From: Gemmatimonadota bacterium
GTDB taxonomy: Bacteria > Gemmatimonadota > Gemmatimonadetes > Longimicrobiales > Gaopeijiaceae
Length of the DNA: 12,758 bases
Direction of reading: 5' to 3'
Assembly (NCBI GenBank): GCA_002731735.1
Contig: PCCM01000132.1
Span: 1 to 12,758 of the forward strand
Positions 1-7,674 of the stretch are shown here, in pieces. Under the pieces are notes generated by a model. It was not told where the DNA came from. It saw only the letters and a program-made list of their open reading frames with translations, and searched no databases. The position numbers and the translations under genes are program-made. Numbering within the stretch: position 1 is the first letter of the stretch; every line of letters begins with the position of its first letter.

Positions 1-1
1 G

Positions 2-70
2 GGGAAAAGCATTTCGGGCTTTAGCGGAGCGGTTGGTTTCGACTCCGTTGTCCTGAACCGAGACGCCTGA
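2..70 (+). CDS. C-terminal tail of an unidentified upstream gene (partial)
   Basis: Reading from base 2 there is an open frame of 22 sense codons ending in the TGA at 68-70, and the protein ends ...GFDSVVLNRDA. The stop overlaps the ATG of the next gene as TGATG, the same junction seen at 4997-5001 and 8140-8144, which is the main reason to believe it is real. Too little is left to name a family. The tail could loosely resemble the glycine-rich end of a condensing enzyme, but that is a guess. The frame is short enough to be open by chance. Confidence 0.35.
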   Translation, partial: GKSISGFSGAVGFDSVVLNRDA

Positions 71-420
71 TGCAGACTCCAACGACGACCCCGCGCGATA
101 TCAACCCCACCGAGGATGGCACGGCGCTCCGCATCGTGTGGGAGGACGGACACGAGTCGGTTTATCTGCCGTTCGATCTCCGGATGTCGTGTCCGTGCGC
201 GGGGTGCGTGGATGAAGGTTCAGGGCGTCGCACGCTCACCGAAGCGATGGTGGCACCCAATGTGTATCCGACCGCCATCCACTACGTGGGGCGCTACGCG
301 CTCCAGTTCGTGTGGAGTGACGGGCACGACACGGGGTTCTATTCGTTCGACCTCTTGCGGGGTCTTTGTGGATGTGAAGAGTGCGAAATGCCCGGCCCGC
401 CGCGGCGATCCTCACAATGA
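70..420 (+). CDS. DUF971 (gamma-butyrobetaine hydroxylase-like N-terminal domain) protein
   Basis: This 116-residue protein is a stand-alone DUF971 domain, the fold found at the N-terminus of gamma-butyrobetaine hydroxylases. It also occurs alone beside Fe-S or metal-handling genes in bacteria. Visible hallmarks are the repeated 'WEDGHES..LPFDLR' and 'WSDGHDTGFYSFDLLR' segments (residues 24-38 and 82-97) and two cysteine clusters, C41/C43/C46 and C100/C102/C105. A zinc or other metal site is an inference from these cysteines. The length is normal for the single-domain form. The ATG overlaps the stop of the preceding frame (TGATG) and has no strong Shine-Dalgarno, which fits translational coupling. 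The next gene, hldD, begins 16 bases after the stop. The cellular role of stand-alone DUF971 proteins is not settled. Confidence 0.88.
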   Translation: MQTPTTTPRDINPTEDGTALRIVWEDGHESVYLPFDLRMSCPCAGCVDEGSGRRTLTEAMVAPNVYPTAIHYVGRYALQFVWSDGHDTGFYSFDLLRGLCGCEECEMPGPPRRSSQ

Positions 421-436
421 TCGTGGTAACCAGAGA

Positions 437-1423
437 ATGATTGTCGTCACCGGCGGTACCGGATTCATCGGATCGAATCTGGTCGCGGGCCTGGAGGACC
501 GGGGCGAGACGGACCTGGTCGTCTGCGACCGCCCGGGGCAAGTGGACAAGCGTCGAAATATCGGTAAGCGAGAGCTGGCGGCGCTCGTGATCCCCGAGCA
601 ACTCCCCGAGTTTCTGGAGGGAAACGCGGCCAAGATCCGTGCGGTCTTTCACATGGGTGCGATCTCATCGACGACGGAGACCGACGAGGGCTTGATCGTC
701 GACACGAATGTCCACCTGTCTGCGGATCTGTGGCGGTGGTGTGCCCAGAATGGAGTTCCGTTCATCTACGCCTCTTCCGCAGCGACGTACGGTGACGGCT
801 CGATGGGCTTCTACGACGATGGATCGGTCGAGGGGCTTTCACGCCTTCGCCCCATGAATCCCTATGGGTGGAGCAAGCAACTATTCGACCGGATGGTCGC
901 ACGTTGGGTGGACGAGGGGGCCCCCTCTCCACCGCAGTGGGTGGGCCTCAAGTTCTTTAACGTGTACGGCCCGAATGAGTACCACAAAGGCCACATGCAA
1001 AGCCTGGTGTCGAAGACCTTTCCCGTGGCATCAGCCGGAGACCCCGTCACGCTCTTCCGCTCGCACGACCCCGATTATCCCGACGGCGGGCAGATGCGGG
1101 ACTTCGTCTACGTTCAGGACTGTGTAGCGGTCATGCTCTGGCTGCTCGAACACTCGGAGATCTCTGGGCTCTTCAACCTGGGGACAGGACAGGCCCGCAC
1201 GTTCATGGATCTGATTGGGAGCATGTTCGCCGCCATGGAGATGGAGCCCTCATTCGAGTGGATCGATACCCCCGATGAGATCCGCGATCGCTACCAGTAC
1301 TTCACACAGGCCGAAATGGGGCGCCTGAGGGCGGCGGGTTACGACGCACCGTTTCTGGGCGTCGAGGAGGGAGTCCAGGATTACGTGATCCGCTACCTGG
1401 CCACGGAAGACCCCTACCGGTAG
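437..1423 (+). CDS. hldD: ADP-L-glycero-D-manno-heptose 6-epimerase
   Basis: This 328-residue extended short-chain dehydrogenase should interconvert ADP-D- and ADP-L-glycero-beta-D-manno-heptose, the last step in making the heptose donor for LPS inner core in the cytoplasm. The N-terminus has the nucleotide-binding TGGTGFIGSN (residues 5-14). The catalytic pair is Y143 and K147 (YGWSK), preceded by the family block YASSAATYG (111-119). Other HldD hallmarks are GAISSTTETD (74-83), FFNVYGPNE near 173, DFVYV near 222 and the FTQAEMGRLRAAGYDAPF block near the end. E. coli HldD is about 310 residues. I chose the ATG at 437 because the Rossmann motif starts immediately; extending the same frame back to 116 would run through the DUF971 gene. 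An LPS heptose gene points to a diderm cell envelope. Confidence 0.93.
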   Translation: MIVVTGGTGFIGSNLVAGLEDRGETDLVVCDRPGQVDKRRNIGKRELAALVIPEQLPEFLEGNAAKIRAVFHMGAISSTTETDEGLIVDTNVHLSADLWRWCAQNGVPFIYASSAATYGDGSMGFYDDGSVEGLSRLRPMNPYGWSKQLFDRMVARWVDEGAPSPPQWVGLKFFNVYGPNEYHKGHMQSLVSKTFPVASAGDPVTLFRSHDPDYPDGGQMRDFVYVQDCVAVMLWLLEHSEISGLFNLGTGQARTFMDLIGSMFAAMEMEPSFEWIDTPDEIRDRYQYFTQAEMGRLRAAGYDAPFLGVEEGVQDYVIRYLATEDPYR

Positions 1424-1444
1424 CGGCAGGGAGTACCCCTACCG
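1414..1444 (+). terminator. Weak stem-loop at the 3' end of hldD
   Basis: The hldD stop codon lies in the perfect palindrome CTACCGGTAG (1414-1423). CGGTAG (1418-1423) can also pair with CTACCG (1439-1444) around an inner GGG/CCC stem. No T-run follows, so it is at best a Rho-dependent or attenuating hairpin, and it may be chance. Confidence 0.25.
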
Positions 1445-1514
1445 AAGACGCCCGGCAATCGTACATTGAGCGCCGATCTTCCTTCACCTCGACGGAAACA
1501 TCCGCCACGCGGAG

Positions 1515-1541
1515 GTCCATCAAACCGACGTCCGTCAAACC
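1515..1541 (+). repeat. Tandem direct repeat in the leader of the NHL propeller gene
   Basis: GTCCATCAAACC (1515-1526) is repeated as GTCCGTCAAACC (1530-1541), 11 of 12 identical with a 15-base period. It ends just before the GGAGG ribosome binding site (1544-1548). It could be a regulator half-site pair or a small duplication. The 131-bp gap 1424-1554 holds nothing else I can identify. Confidence 0.4.
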
Positions 1542-1554
1542 CTGGAGGCTGGAC

Positions 1555-2685
1555 ATGACCGACTCCACTCGCCGGCAATTCTTGCGGAGCCTAGGTGTTG
1601 CCACCGCGGCTGCTGCAGTACGTCCCCGGTTGGCTTTCGCACAGGAAGTGCGAGTGCGAACGGTCGCGGGCACGGGTGTGGCGGGATACGAGCCGGAGGG
1701 TTCGGGCGGGCTGGTGGCCACGCAGACACCGGTGAACAATCCGTACGGCATCGTGGCCGGCCCTGACGGCGCTCTGTATTTCTGTGAAGTCGACACCGGG
1801 CGGACTCGAAGGATGGACCTGGGAACGGGGCGATTGACCACCGTTGCCGGGAATGGCGAAGCCGCATACACGGGGGATGGCGGACCCGCGCTCGCCGCGT
1901 CTTTTTCAGCTCCGCACGAGATCCGTTTCGACCGCGACGGGCACCTCTTCGTCGTGGAGCGCGACGCACACGTCGTACGTCGAGTGGACGCTCAAACCCG
2001 GGTCGTGTCCACGGTGGCGGGGACGGGCGAGGCCGGATTTTCGGGGGATGACGGACCAGCCACGGAGGCTCAGCTACGCCAGCCGCACAGTATCGCGTTT
2101 GTCGCGAACGGCGATCTGCTCATCTGCGACATCGGCAACGGACGTGTGCGCCGTGTGAACATGCGGAACAGCACGATCTCGACGCTCTCCGGCACGGGAG
2201 AAAGACGCGCGCCGACGCCCGATACCGGTCCGCTCGATGGCACACCGCTCAGGGGGCCGCGCTCACTCGACACCGACAGTGATGGCAACGCATACCTGGT
2301 GCTGCGAGAGGGCAATGCCGTGTACCGGCTCGACACCGGGGCCGGAAGGCTTCAGCGCATCGCCGGCACCGGTGAGCAGGGCATGACGGGCGACGGAGGT
2401 CCGGGATCCACGGCAACCTTCAACGGACCCAAGGGGATCGCTTACTCGGCTTCCGATCACAGTCTGTACATCGTGGACACCGAGAACCACGCGATGCGCC
2501 GTATGAGTCTGGCCACGGGAATCATCGACACGGTGCTGGGCACCGGCGAGCGTGGGGACGGCCCCGATGGTGATCCCTCGCAGTGCCGACTGGCTCGTCC
2601 GCATGGTGTGTTCGCGCATGAGGGTGTCGTATACGTGACGGACAGCGAGAATCATCGTGTCCGGGCGTTGGAGGGCGTTCTCTGA
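1555..2685 (+). CDS. Tat-exported NHL-type beta-propeller protein
   Basis: This 376-residue protein begins with a twin-arginine signal (STRRQFLRSLG, R6 and R7, then an Ala-rich stretch and an AFA-Q type cleavage site near residue 29), so it should be folded before export to the periplasm or outside. The rest is six regular units of 57-60 residues, each opening with a [VIL]-x-G-[TN]-G turn at residues 37, 97, 154, 211, 269 and 327. This is often followed by a GDGGPA-like loop and then a 'P.GI....G.LY..D..N.RVRR' strand set typical of NHL repeats, which suggests a closed six-bladed propeller. GGAGG lies 6 bases before the ATG, fixing the start. NHL propellers bind ligands or act as lyases and lactonase-like enzymes; no catalytic residues can be assigned here. 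The gene ends 2 bp from the convergent FAH-family gene. Confidence 0.85.
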   Translation: MTDSTRRQFLRSLGVATAAAAVRPRLAFAQEVRVRTVAGTGVAGYEPEGSGGLVATQTPVNNPYGIVAGPDGALYFCEVDTGRTRRMDLGTGRLTTVAGNGEAAYTGDGGPALAASFSAPHEIRFDRDGHLFVVERDAHVVRRVDAQTRVVSTVAGTGEAGFSGDDGPATEAQLRQPHSIAFVANGDLLICDIGNGRVRRVNMRNSTISTLSGTGERRAPTPDTGPLDGTPLRGPRSLDTDSDGNAYLVLREGNAVYRLDTGAGRLQRIAGTGEQGMTGDGGPGSTATFNGPKGIAYSASDHSLYIVDTENHAMRRMSLATGIIDTVLGTGERGDGPDGDPSQCRLARPHGVFAHEGVVYVTDSENHRVRALEGVL

Positions 2686-2687
2686 GG

Positions 2688-3455
2688 CTACGCGAACGTA
2701 TTCGACAGCGTCCCGATGCCATCGATGACGATTTCGATCGTCGCACCCGGCTTCATCGGTGACGCCCCCAACGAGGTCGCGCAGGTGATGAGGTCTCCCG
2801 GAAGGAGCGTCATACCGCGCGAGATCCGCTGCACGAGCTCGAGCGGAGAGAAGAACATGTCGTTCACGGGATAGTCCTGCCGGACTTCGCCGTTCAGTCG
2901 GGAGATGACCTGAAGGGACTCTGGGTCGACGTCGGTCGCGATCACCGGGCCGAATGGGGTGAGCGTGTCGAAACTCTTCGCTCGACTCCACTGGGCGAAA
3001 GAGGGATCCTCGGAGATGATCTGGAAGGCGGTCGCGTCGTTGACGCAGGTGTAGCCGAGGACGTAGTCATCAACCTCCGCCATCGAGACGTCCTTGCAGG
3101 GCTTGCCGATCACGACCCCGAGCTCGCCCTCGAAGAACACCGGGCCGTCGTAGGATTCCGGTTGGACGATGGTGCCGCCGGGGGCGAGGATGCCGGAGGG
3201 GGGCTTGTAGAAGTAGAGCGGCTCCGTGGGCCGGTCCAAATCGTTCTTGGCTGCTACCGCACCGAAGTTGTTCCAAAGCCCGATGATTTTCGAGGGCAAG
3301 CATGGGGTCAGGATCTCGACTGCATCCAGAGGGATGATTTCGGACGTAGGGCTCGGTCCGTCGAACATGTCGCCCGCGTAGACGGAAATTGTCCCGCCGT
3401 CCAAGGTTCCGAACTTGATGTTTCCATTGTGGTTAACACGTATCCATTGAGTCAT
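2688..3455 (-). CDS. Fumarylacetoacetate hydrolase (FAH) family protein
   Basis: This 255-residue protein belongs to the FAH superfamily, Mg2+-dependent enzymes that hydrolyse or decarboxylate 2-oxo acids (acylpyruvases, oxaloacetate decarboxylases, homoprotocatechuate isomerase/decarboxylases). The metal-site pattern is visible: E109 and E111 in FFEGELGVVIGK, then D140 in CVNDATA, with K160 and the SFDTLTPFGP block after it. The C-terminal GDLI-CATSLGASPMKPG segment corresponds to the usual GD.I.TGTP.GVG loop, but with C in place of the first T/G. The length is typical of the short bacterial members. The frame is open upstream to 3710, but that extension is Arg/Ser/Ala-rich and unlike the family, so I start at the ATG at 3453-3455; no strong ribosome binding site is visible. 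It is divergent from frc. The exact substrate cannot be told from sequence. Confidence 0.9.
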   Translation of the reverse strand: MTQWIRVNHNGNIKFGTLDGGTISVYAGDMFDGPSPTSEIIPLDAVEILTPCLPSKIIGLWNNFGAVAAKNDLDRPTEPLYFYKPPSGILAPGGTIVQPESYDGPVFFEGELGVVIGKPCKDVSMAEVDDYVLGYTCVNDATAFQIISEDPSFAQWSRAKSFDTLTPFGPVIATDVDPESLQVISRLNGEVRQDYPVNDMFFSPLELVQRISRGMTLLPGDLITCATSLGASPMKPGATIEIVIDGIGTLSNTFA

Positions 3456-3751
3456 GACATTAGGTTCTCGGAGCGTCTCACTTCTCTGGTTTTCATGGCC
3501 TTTTTCGCTCGCTTTGGGGGCGATGTGCTCTCTCGTTCGCCCCACGGTAAACCGTAAAAATGCTTCGGCGCAACAGGGTCGGGTTGTACGCACGAATCCG
3601 TCGCGGGCCGGTCCATAGGCGGAGGGTGCGCTGGCGGGTGTCCTTGGCACCCTACTAAGATAGGCAGTAGAGGCGGTTAACGAGGACACGCGCCAGGCGG
3701 TGGAGGTCACGACGCTCGGTCAGCGGCTACAGGGAACGGGTGAGGATAACG
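3456..3751. promoter_or_regulatory. Divergent control region between FAH-family gene and frc
   Basis: These 296 bp separate two start codons and must carry both promoters. I see no convincing -35/-10 pair. Two inverted repeats stand out: ACGGT-AA-ACCGT at 3544-3555, and CTACT-N9-AGTAG at 3652-3670. Either could be a regulator site shared by the two divergent transcripts; this is inference. The frc ribosome binding site GTGAGG is at 3740-3745. No regulator gene is adjacent. Confidence 0.4.
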
Positions 3752-4999
3752 ATGGGAAAAGCTCTCGAGGGTGTTCGGATCCTTGACATGACTCACGTGC
3801 AGTCGGGACCGACCTGCACGCAGATCCTGGCGTGGTTCGGCGCCGACGTCATCAAGGTTGAACGGCCCGGCTCGGGCGACATCACGCGCGGCCAGCTGCG
3901 CGACATTCCCGATGTGGACAGCCTCTACTTCACCATGCTGAACGCCAACAAGCGCAGCCTGACATTGAATCCCAAGACCGAAGCGGGCAACGAGATCTTC
4001 ACCAGGCTGATCGAGGAATGCGACGTGATGGTGGAGAACTTCGCGCCCGGTGCGATCGATCGCATGGGCTTTCCTTGGGAGAAGATCCAGGAACTCAACC
4101 CGCGCATAATCTACGCCTCGGTCAAGGGATTCGGCCCCGGTCCCTACGAGGATTGTAAGGTGTACGAGAACATTGCCCAATGCGCGGGCGGGGCGGCCTC
4201 GACCACGGGCGAGATCGACCGATTCCCGATGGTTACCGGCGCCCAGATCGGCGATTCCGGCACCGGCATACATCTCGTGGCGGGTATCCTGGCCGCCCTG
4301 CTTCACCGTGAGAAGAGCGGCAAGGGCCAGCGCGTGTCGTGCGCCATGCAGGATTCAGTGCTGAACCTCTGTCGCGTGAAACTGCGGGACCAACAGCGGT
4401 TGGCCCATGGTCCACTTAAGGAGTATCCGCAATATCCCAACGGCGAGTTCGGCGACGCGGTGCCGCGGGCCGGCAACGCATCTGGCGGGGGTCAGCCCGG
4501 CTGGATCGTCAAGTGCAAGGGTTGGGAGACTGATCCGGACGCCTACATCTACGTGATCACTCAGACGAGAGCGTTCTCCGGTCTCGCCAAGGCCATTGGG
4601 CACGAGGATTGGCTCGAGGATGCTGAATGGAGCACGCCCGAGGCGCGCCTCCCGAAGCTCGATCAGGTGTTCGCGGAAATCGAGAAGTGGACGATGACGA
4701 AGGACAAGATGGAGGTCATGGAGATCCTCAACCCCTTGAACGTGCCCTGCGGACCGATCCTTTCGATGAATGAGCTGGCCGGAGAGGACGCCCTACGTCA
4801 GACGGGGACCGTCGTCGAGGTCGACCACCCCGAACGCGGCAAGTACCTGACGGTGGGCAACCCGATCAAGCTGTCGGACTCTCCCCCGGACGTCGCGCGG
4901 TCCCCTCTCCTGGGGGAACACACCGAAGAGATCCTCAAATCCGTCGTCGGTCTGGATGACGCCGGCATCGCGGAGGCGCGTCGGCAGGGCGCGATCTGA
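3752..4999 (+). CDS. frc: Formyl-CoA:oxalate CoA-transferase (class III CoA-transferase)
   Basis: This 415-residue protein should move CoA from formyl-CoA to oxalate in the cytoplasm. It matches the E. coli Frc (YfdW) sequence as I remember it almost end to end, including [18 protein letters not shown] (16-35), LRDQQRL (211-217), [16 protein letters not shown] (224-239) and KCKGWETDP. Key residues are present: Q17, Q48 (as in YfdW, where Oxalobacter Frc has Trp), Y59, R104, Y138 and the nucleophile D168, which forms the acyl-aspartate intermediate. The glycine loop usually written GGGG reads SGGG (244-247). GTGAGG 6 bases upstream favours the ATG at 3752 over the in-frame GTG at 3740. The stop overlaps the next start (TGATG). 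No oxalyl-CoA decarboxylase gene is present, so the physiological substrate may be oxalate or another small acid. Confidence 0.92.
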   Translation: MGKALEGVRILDMTHVQSGPTCTQILAWFGADVIKVERPGSGDITRGQLRDIPDVDSLYFTMLNANKRSLTLNPKTEAGNEIFTRLIEECDVMVENFAPGAIDRMGFPWEKIQELNPRIIYASVKGFGPGPYEDCKVYENIAQCAGGAASTTGEIDRFPMVTGAQIGDSGTGIHLVAGILAALLHREKSGKGQRVSCAMQDSVLNLCRVKLRDQQRLAHGPLKEYPQYPNGEFGDAVPRAGNASGGGQPGWIVKCKGWETDPDAYIYVITQTRAFSGLAKAIGHEDWLEDAEWSTPEARLPKLDQVFAEIEKWTMTKDKMEVMEILNPLNVPCGPILSMNELAGEDALRQTGTVVEVDHPERGKYLTVGNPIKLSDSPPDVARSPLLGEHTEEILKSVVGLDDAGIAEARRQGAI

Positions 5000-6066
5000 T
5001 GAGTTCCAAGTATGACGTTCTCATTCTCGGGGCGTCCTACGGCTCCCTGTTCGGCACCAAGCTCCTGTTGGCTGGCCACTCGGTGACCCTGGTTTGCACC
5101 CCGCCGACCGCGGAGCTGATCAACCGGGACGGAACCGTCGTGCGCTTTCCGGTTCGAGGTCGGGAGACGCTGGTCGAGATCTCCTCCGAGGGGCTGGAGG
5201 GTACGCTCTCCGCCAGCGCGCCGGATGGGGTCGAGCCCGGTGAGTTCGACCTGGTCGTGCTCGGCATGCAGGAGTCACAGTACAGCTCGGAGGGTGTTCG
5301 TGAGCTGATCGCACGGGTCGCAGCCGCGCGCACACCGTGTCTGGCGATCATGAACATGCCGCCGCTACCGTACCTCGAGCGAATTCCGGGGCTGTTGATC
5401 GAGCCGCTGAAGCAATGCTACGTGGATCCAGCCGTTTGGGAGGGGTTCGAGCCCGGCCTGGTCACGCTCGCGAGTCCGGATCCTCAGGCATATCGCCCAC
5501 CGGACGAGCCGAAGAACGTTCTTCAGGTGGGATTGCCGACGAATTTCAAGGCGGCGCACTTCGAGGACGAGGAGCACACGACGATGCTTCGCAACCTCCA
5601 GGCCGACATCGAAGCCATCCGGTACGACCCCGGGGACGGCGCCATCGAGATTCCGGTGAAGCTCAAGGTGCACGACTCCGTCTTCGTGCCGCTGGCCAAG
5701 TGGCCGATGTTGGTCGCCGGTAACTACCGGTGTATCCGGCCCGACGAGATGATCGCCATCAAAGAGGCCGTGCACGGCGACGTGGACGCCTCCCGGGACA
5801 CCTACCGGTGGGCCTCGGGCCTGTGCATTGGGCTCGGAGCTGCCGACGCCGACCTCGTGCCCTTCGAGAAATACGCGAAGGCGGCCGAGGGCCTGGCCAA
5901 CCCGTCTTCGGCGGCGCGTGCGCTCTTCGGGGGGGCAGCGTATATCGAGCGGGTGGACTGCCTGATTCGGCAAATCGCCCAACAGCAGGGGCTCCAGTCC
6001 GAGACCTTGGACGAGATCGTCACGCTCGTCGACGAACGTCTGGAGAAGAACCGCGCGGTGCTCTAA
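4999..6066 (+). CDS. Ketopantoate reductase-like NAD(P)-binding oxidoreductase
   Basis: This 355-residue protein opens with a Rossmann dinucleotide-binding fold of the ketopantoate reductase (ApbA/PanE) type: YDVLILGASYGSLFG (5-19), then 'AGHSVTLVC' and a 'GTVVRF' strand. The third strand ends FDLVVLGMQESQYS (83-96), where the nicotinamide normally sits. The C-terminal half is mostly helical and does not follow the PanE pattern well; the segment 'AKWPMLVAGNYRCI' (233-246) is the nearest match to the catalytic Lys-Asn helix. It is longer than PanE (about 300), so an opine- or 2-hydroxyacid-type dehydrogenase is as likely as true ketopantoate reductase. The start overlaps the frc stop by one base, so it should be co-translated and act in the same pathway. 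Its 3' end lies 5 bp from the convergent permease gene. Confidence 0.8.
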   Translation: MSSKYDVLILGASYGSLFGTKLLLAGHSVTLVCTPPTAELINRDGTVVRFPVRGRETLVEISSEGLEGTLSASAPDGVEPGEFDLVVLGMQESQYSSEGVRELIARVAAARTPCLAIMNMPPLPYLERIPGLLIEPLKQCYVDPAVWEGFEPGLVTLASPDPQAYRPPDEPKNVLQVGLPTNFKAAHFEDEEHTTMLRNLQADIEAIRYDPGDGAIEIPVKLKVHDSVFVPLAKWPMLVAGNYRCIRPDEMIAIKEAVHGDVDASRDTYRWASGLCIGLGAADADLVPFEKYAKAAEGLANPSSAARALFGGAAYIERVDCLIRQIAQQQGLQSETLDEIVTLVDERLEKNRAVL

Positions 6067-6071
6067 CAGAT

Positions 6072-7580
6072 CTACTCGACGAAATACCGGACCCAGATCC
6101 TCCAGTAGATGAGCACCAGCGTCATCCCTGTGAACACCACGAGGCTGATCCAGCCAAACCAGCGCGCGAACATCGACGGATAAAACGCTCGGTCCTGCTT
6201 AGGTATGATGACCAGGCAGTAGTAGAAATTCAGGAAGAAGATCACCGGCGCCACGAACGCTGCCAGCGCGGAGGCCACCAGCACCAGAAAAACGGGGCGT
6301 TCCAGCACCGCCACGAAGGCCACGGACGCCACGAGGGAGTACAGCATTGTGGCGCGGTAGATGTTGTATTCCGAGTACCACGTTCCTCGGTGGGCTGGGG
6401 TAAGATCCTCGCGGCCGATTCCGCTGAGCTCGGCGGTGCCGCGGAACAGATTGCGGGAGCAGGCGCCCACGATCCGGGGCCAGCCGTCGAAGTAGTTGAA
6501 GGCCGTCGAGAACGTCGCCGCGAACGCGCCCAGCATGAACACCCACATCCATCCTTGGCCGAGGCTCTCCGTGAAGATACCCGCGATCTCCCCCATGACG
6601 TCGTTGCCCTCGACCGGGCTCGGAAAGAGCCACATAGCTGCCAGGAGAAGGAAGATGCACGCGAGCACGAAGGAGATCACGTGACCCGCGCGAAAGTCCC
6701 AGGTGCCTATCTTGAACCACTTTTGGCAGTACTCCTGGGCATTCGCCGGGAGCTTCGACGTATCGACCGAGAGATCCTCCCGGTTCGGATTGAAGGGATC
6801 GAACCGGTTGGCGAGCCCCATGTCCTCCATGCGATCGCGAATCTTGCTCATGCCCTTCTTCTTGGCCTTGCCCCACTCCGACGCCTGAAGCGACACGTCC
6901 ATCCCCGTGGGTAACAGGCCGAGGAACGCCGCGATGATCAGCCAGGATCCGTCTGGAATCTGGACTATGAAGAAGTTGCCCATCTCGGAGATCGGGGCGG
7001 GTGTCCTGAAGTACACGGCCAGCACCGAAAACACGAGAATCGCAGCGAGGATCTTCGTGGCGATCTCCACCACTTTGTAGCGGCCGCGCAGGATGATTGC
7101 CACGGAAACCACAGCCAGGAACAGGCCGTACATCCAGAGCTCGATCGGGAGCCCCATCACTTCGTAGCCCACGTAGTACATGACGGCGGCGGCGGCGATG
7201 AGGCGACCTGCTTGCCCCACAGCACACTGGATTAGCGTCGTGATCAGCACGTACCAGAGCGGCCACTTCTTCCACGCCGTGCTGTATGCTTCGATCATGC
7301 TCTTCCCGGTCGCGTTGGTGAACCGGAAGGCCATCTCGAAGCCGTAGTACTTGAAGATGTATGCCACCGGGATGCACCAGAGCAGGGCGTACCCGAAGCG
7401 CCCCCCCGCTGCGGGGGCCGTGACCAGGTGGCTGGTTCCGATCCCGGTCATCATCAGAATGAGGCCGGGACCGAAATGGCCCATCAGACCCTTAGGGGTC
7501 ATATCGGGCATCTCCAAATCGGAGAACGCGTCGTCTGCGTTGGGAAGAGTCTCGGGGGAGCCGCTGGGGTCGGATGCCAT
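6072..7580 (-). CDS. Nramp-family-like inner-membrane permease with altered metal-site motifs
   Basis: This 502-residue membrane protein has about 11 hydrophobic segments, the first at about residues 36-55. The block FGPGLILMMTGIG...APAAGGRFGYALLW (36-68) aligns with helix 1 of Nramp (MntH/DMT) metal transporters. However, the DPGN metal ligands fall on G48-T49-S50-H51, and the helix 6 MPH motif falls on T225-G226-M227 (FLGLLPTGMDVSLQ). A roughly 60-residue charged insert (236-295) follows helix 6, longer than in MntH. Divalent-metal transport of the usual kind is therefore doubtful; a different cation or an organic substrate is possible. I start at the ATG at 7578-7580. The frame is open to 7754, but that extension is not Nramp-like and overlaps the divergent gene. 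TTGCCT (plus-strand complement at 7661-7666) and CAATAT (7638-7643), 17 bp apart, form a mediocre candidate promoter. Confidence 0.8.
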   Translation of the reverse strand: MASDPSGSPETLPNADDAFSDLEMPDMTPKGLMGHFGPGLILMMTGIGTSHLVTAPAAGGRFGYALLWCIPVAYIFKYYGFEMAFRFTNATGKSMIEAYSTAWKKWPLWYVLITTLIQCAVGQAGRLIAAAAVMYYVGYEVMGLPIELWMYGLFLAVVSVAIILRGRYKVVEIATKILAAILVFSVLAVYFRTPAPISEMGNFFIVQIPDGSWLIIAAFLGLLPTGMDVSLQASEWGKAKKKGMSKIRDRMEDMGLANRFDPFNPNREDLSVDTSKLPANAQEYCQKWFKIGTWDFRAGHVISFVLACIFLLLAAMWLFPSPVEGNDVMGEIAGIFTESLGQGWMWVFMLGAFAATFSTAFNYFDGWPRIVGACSRNLFRGTAELSGIGREDLTPAHRGTWYSEYNIYRATMLYSLVASVAFVAVLERPVFLVLVASALAAFVAPVIFFLNFYYCLVIIPKQDRAFYPSMFARWFGWISLVVFTGMTLVLIYWRIWVRYFVE

Positions 7581-7674
7581 GGTCTGTGGGTAGACGCTTT
7601 TTCTGGGGGAGCCGGAACATGGAACGCGCGAGGCACCATATTGCGCCGTGGGCGAATGCCAGGCAATCTCCTGC

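Noticed and set aside
116..436. N-terminal extension of the hldD frame to 116
   Set aside because: It runs through the DUF971 gene in another frame, is Arg/Ser/Cys-rich, and the Rossmann motif begins right at the ATG at 437.
1660..2680. DNA-level repeats resembling a CRISPR or satellite array
   Set aside because: The repeats are imperfect, 171-180 bp apart and in frame; they are the blades of the NHL propeller.
3456..3710. N-terminal extension of the FAH-family gene on the minus strand
   Set aside because: The 85 extra residues are not FAH-like and would use up almost all of the divergent promoter region.
5730..6914. 394-residue open frame on the plus strand
   Set aside because: It spans the end of the oxidoreductase gene and the antisense of the permease gene, and its His/Arg/Glu-rich composition is typical of an antisense shadow in GC-rich DNA.
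6199..7377. 392-residue minus-strand open frame
   Set aside because: It is the alternate frame of the permease gene; the overlapping 6072-7580 frame has clear membrane helices and Nramp-like blocks.
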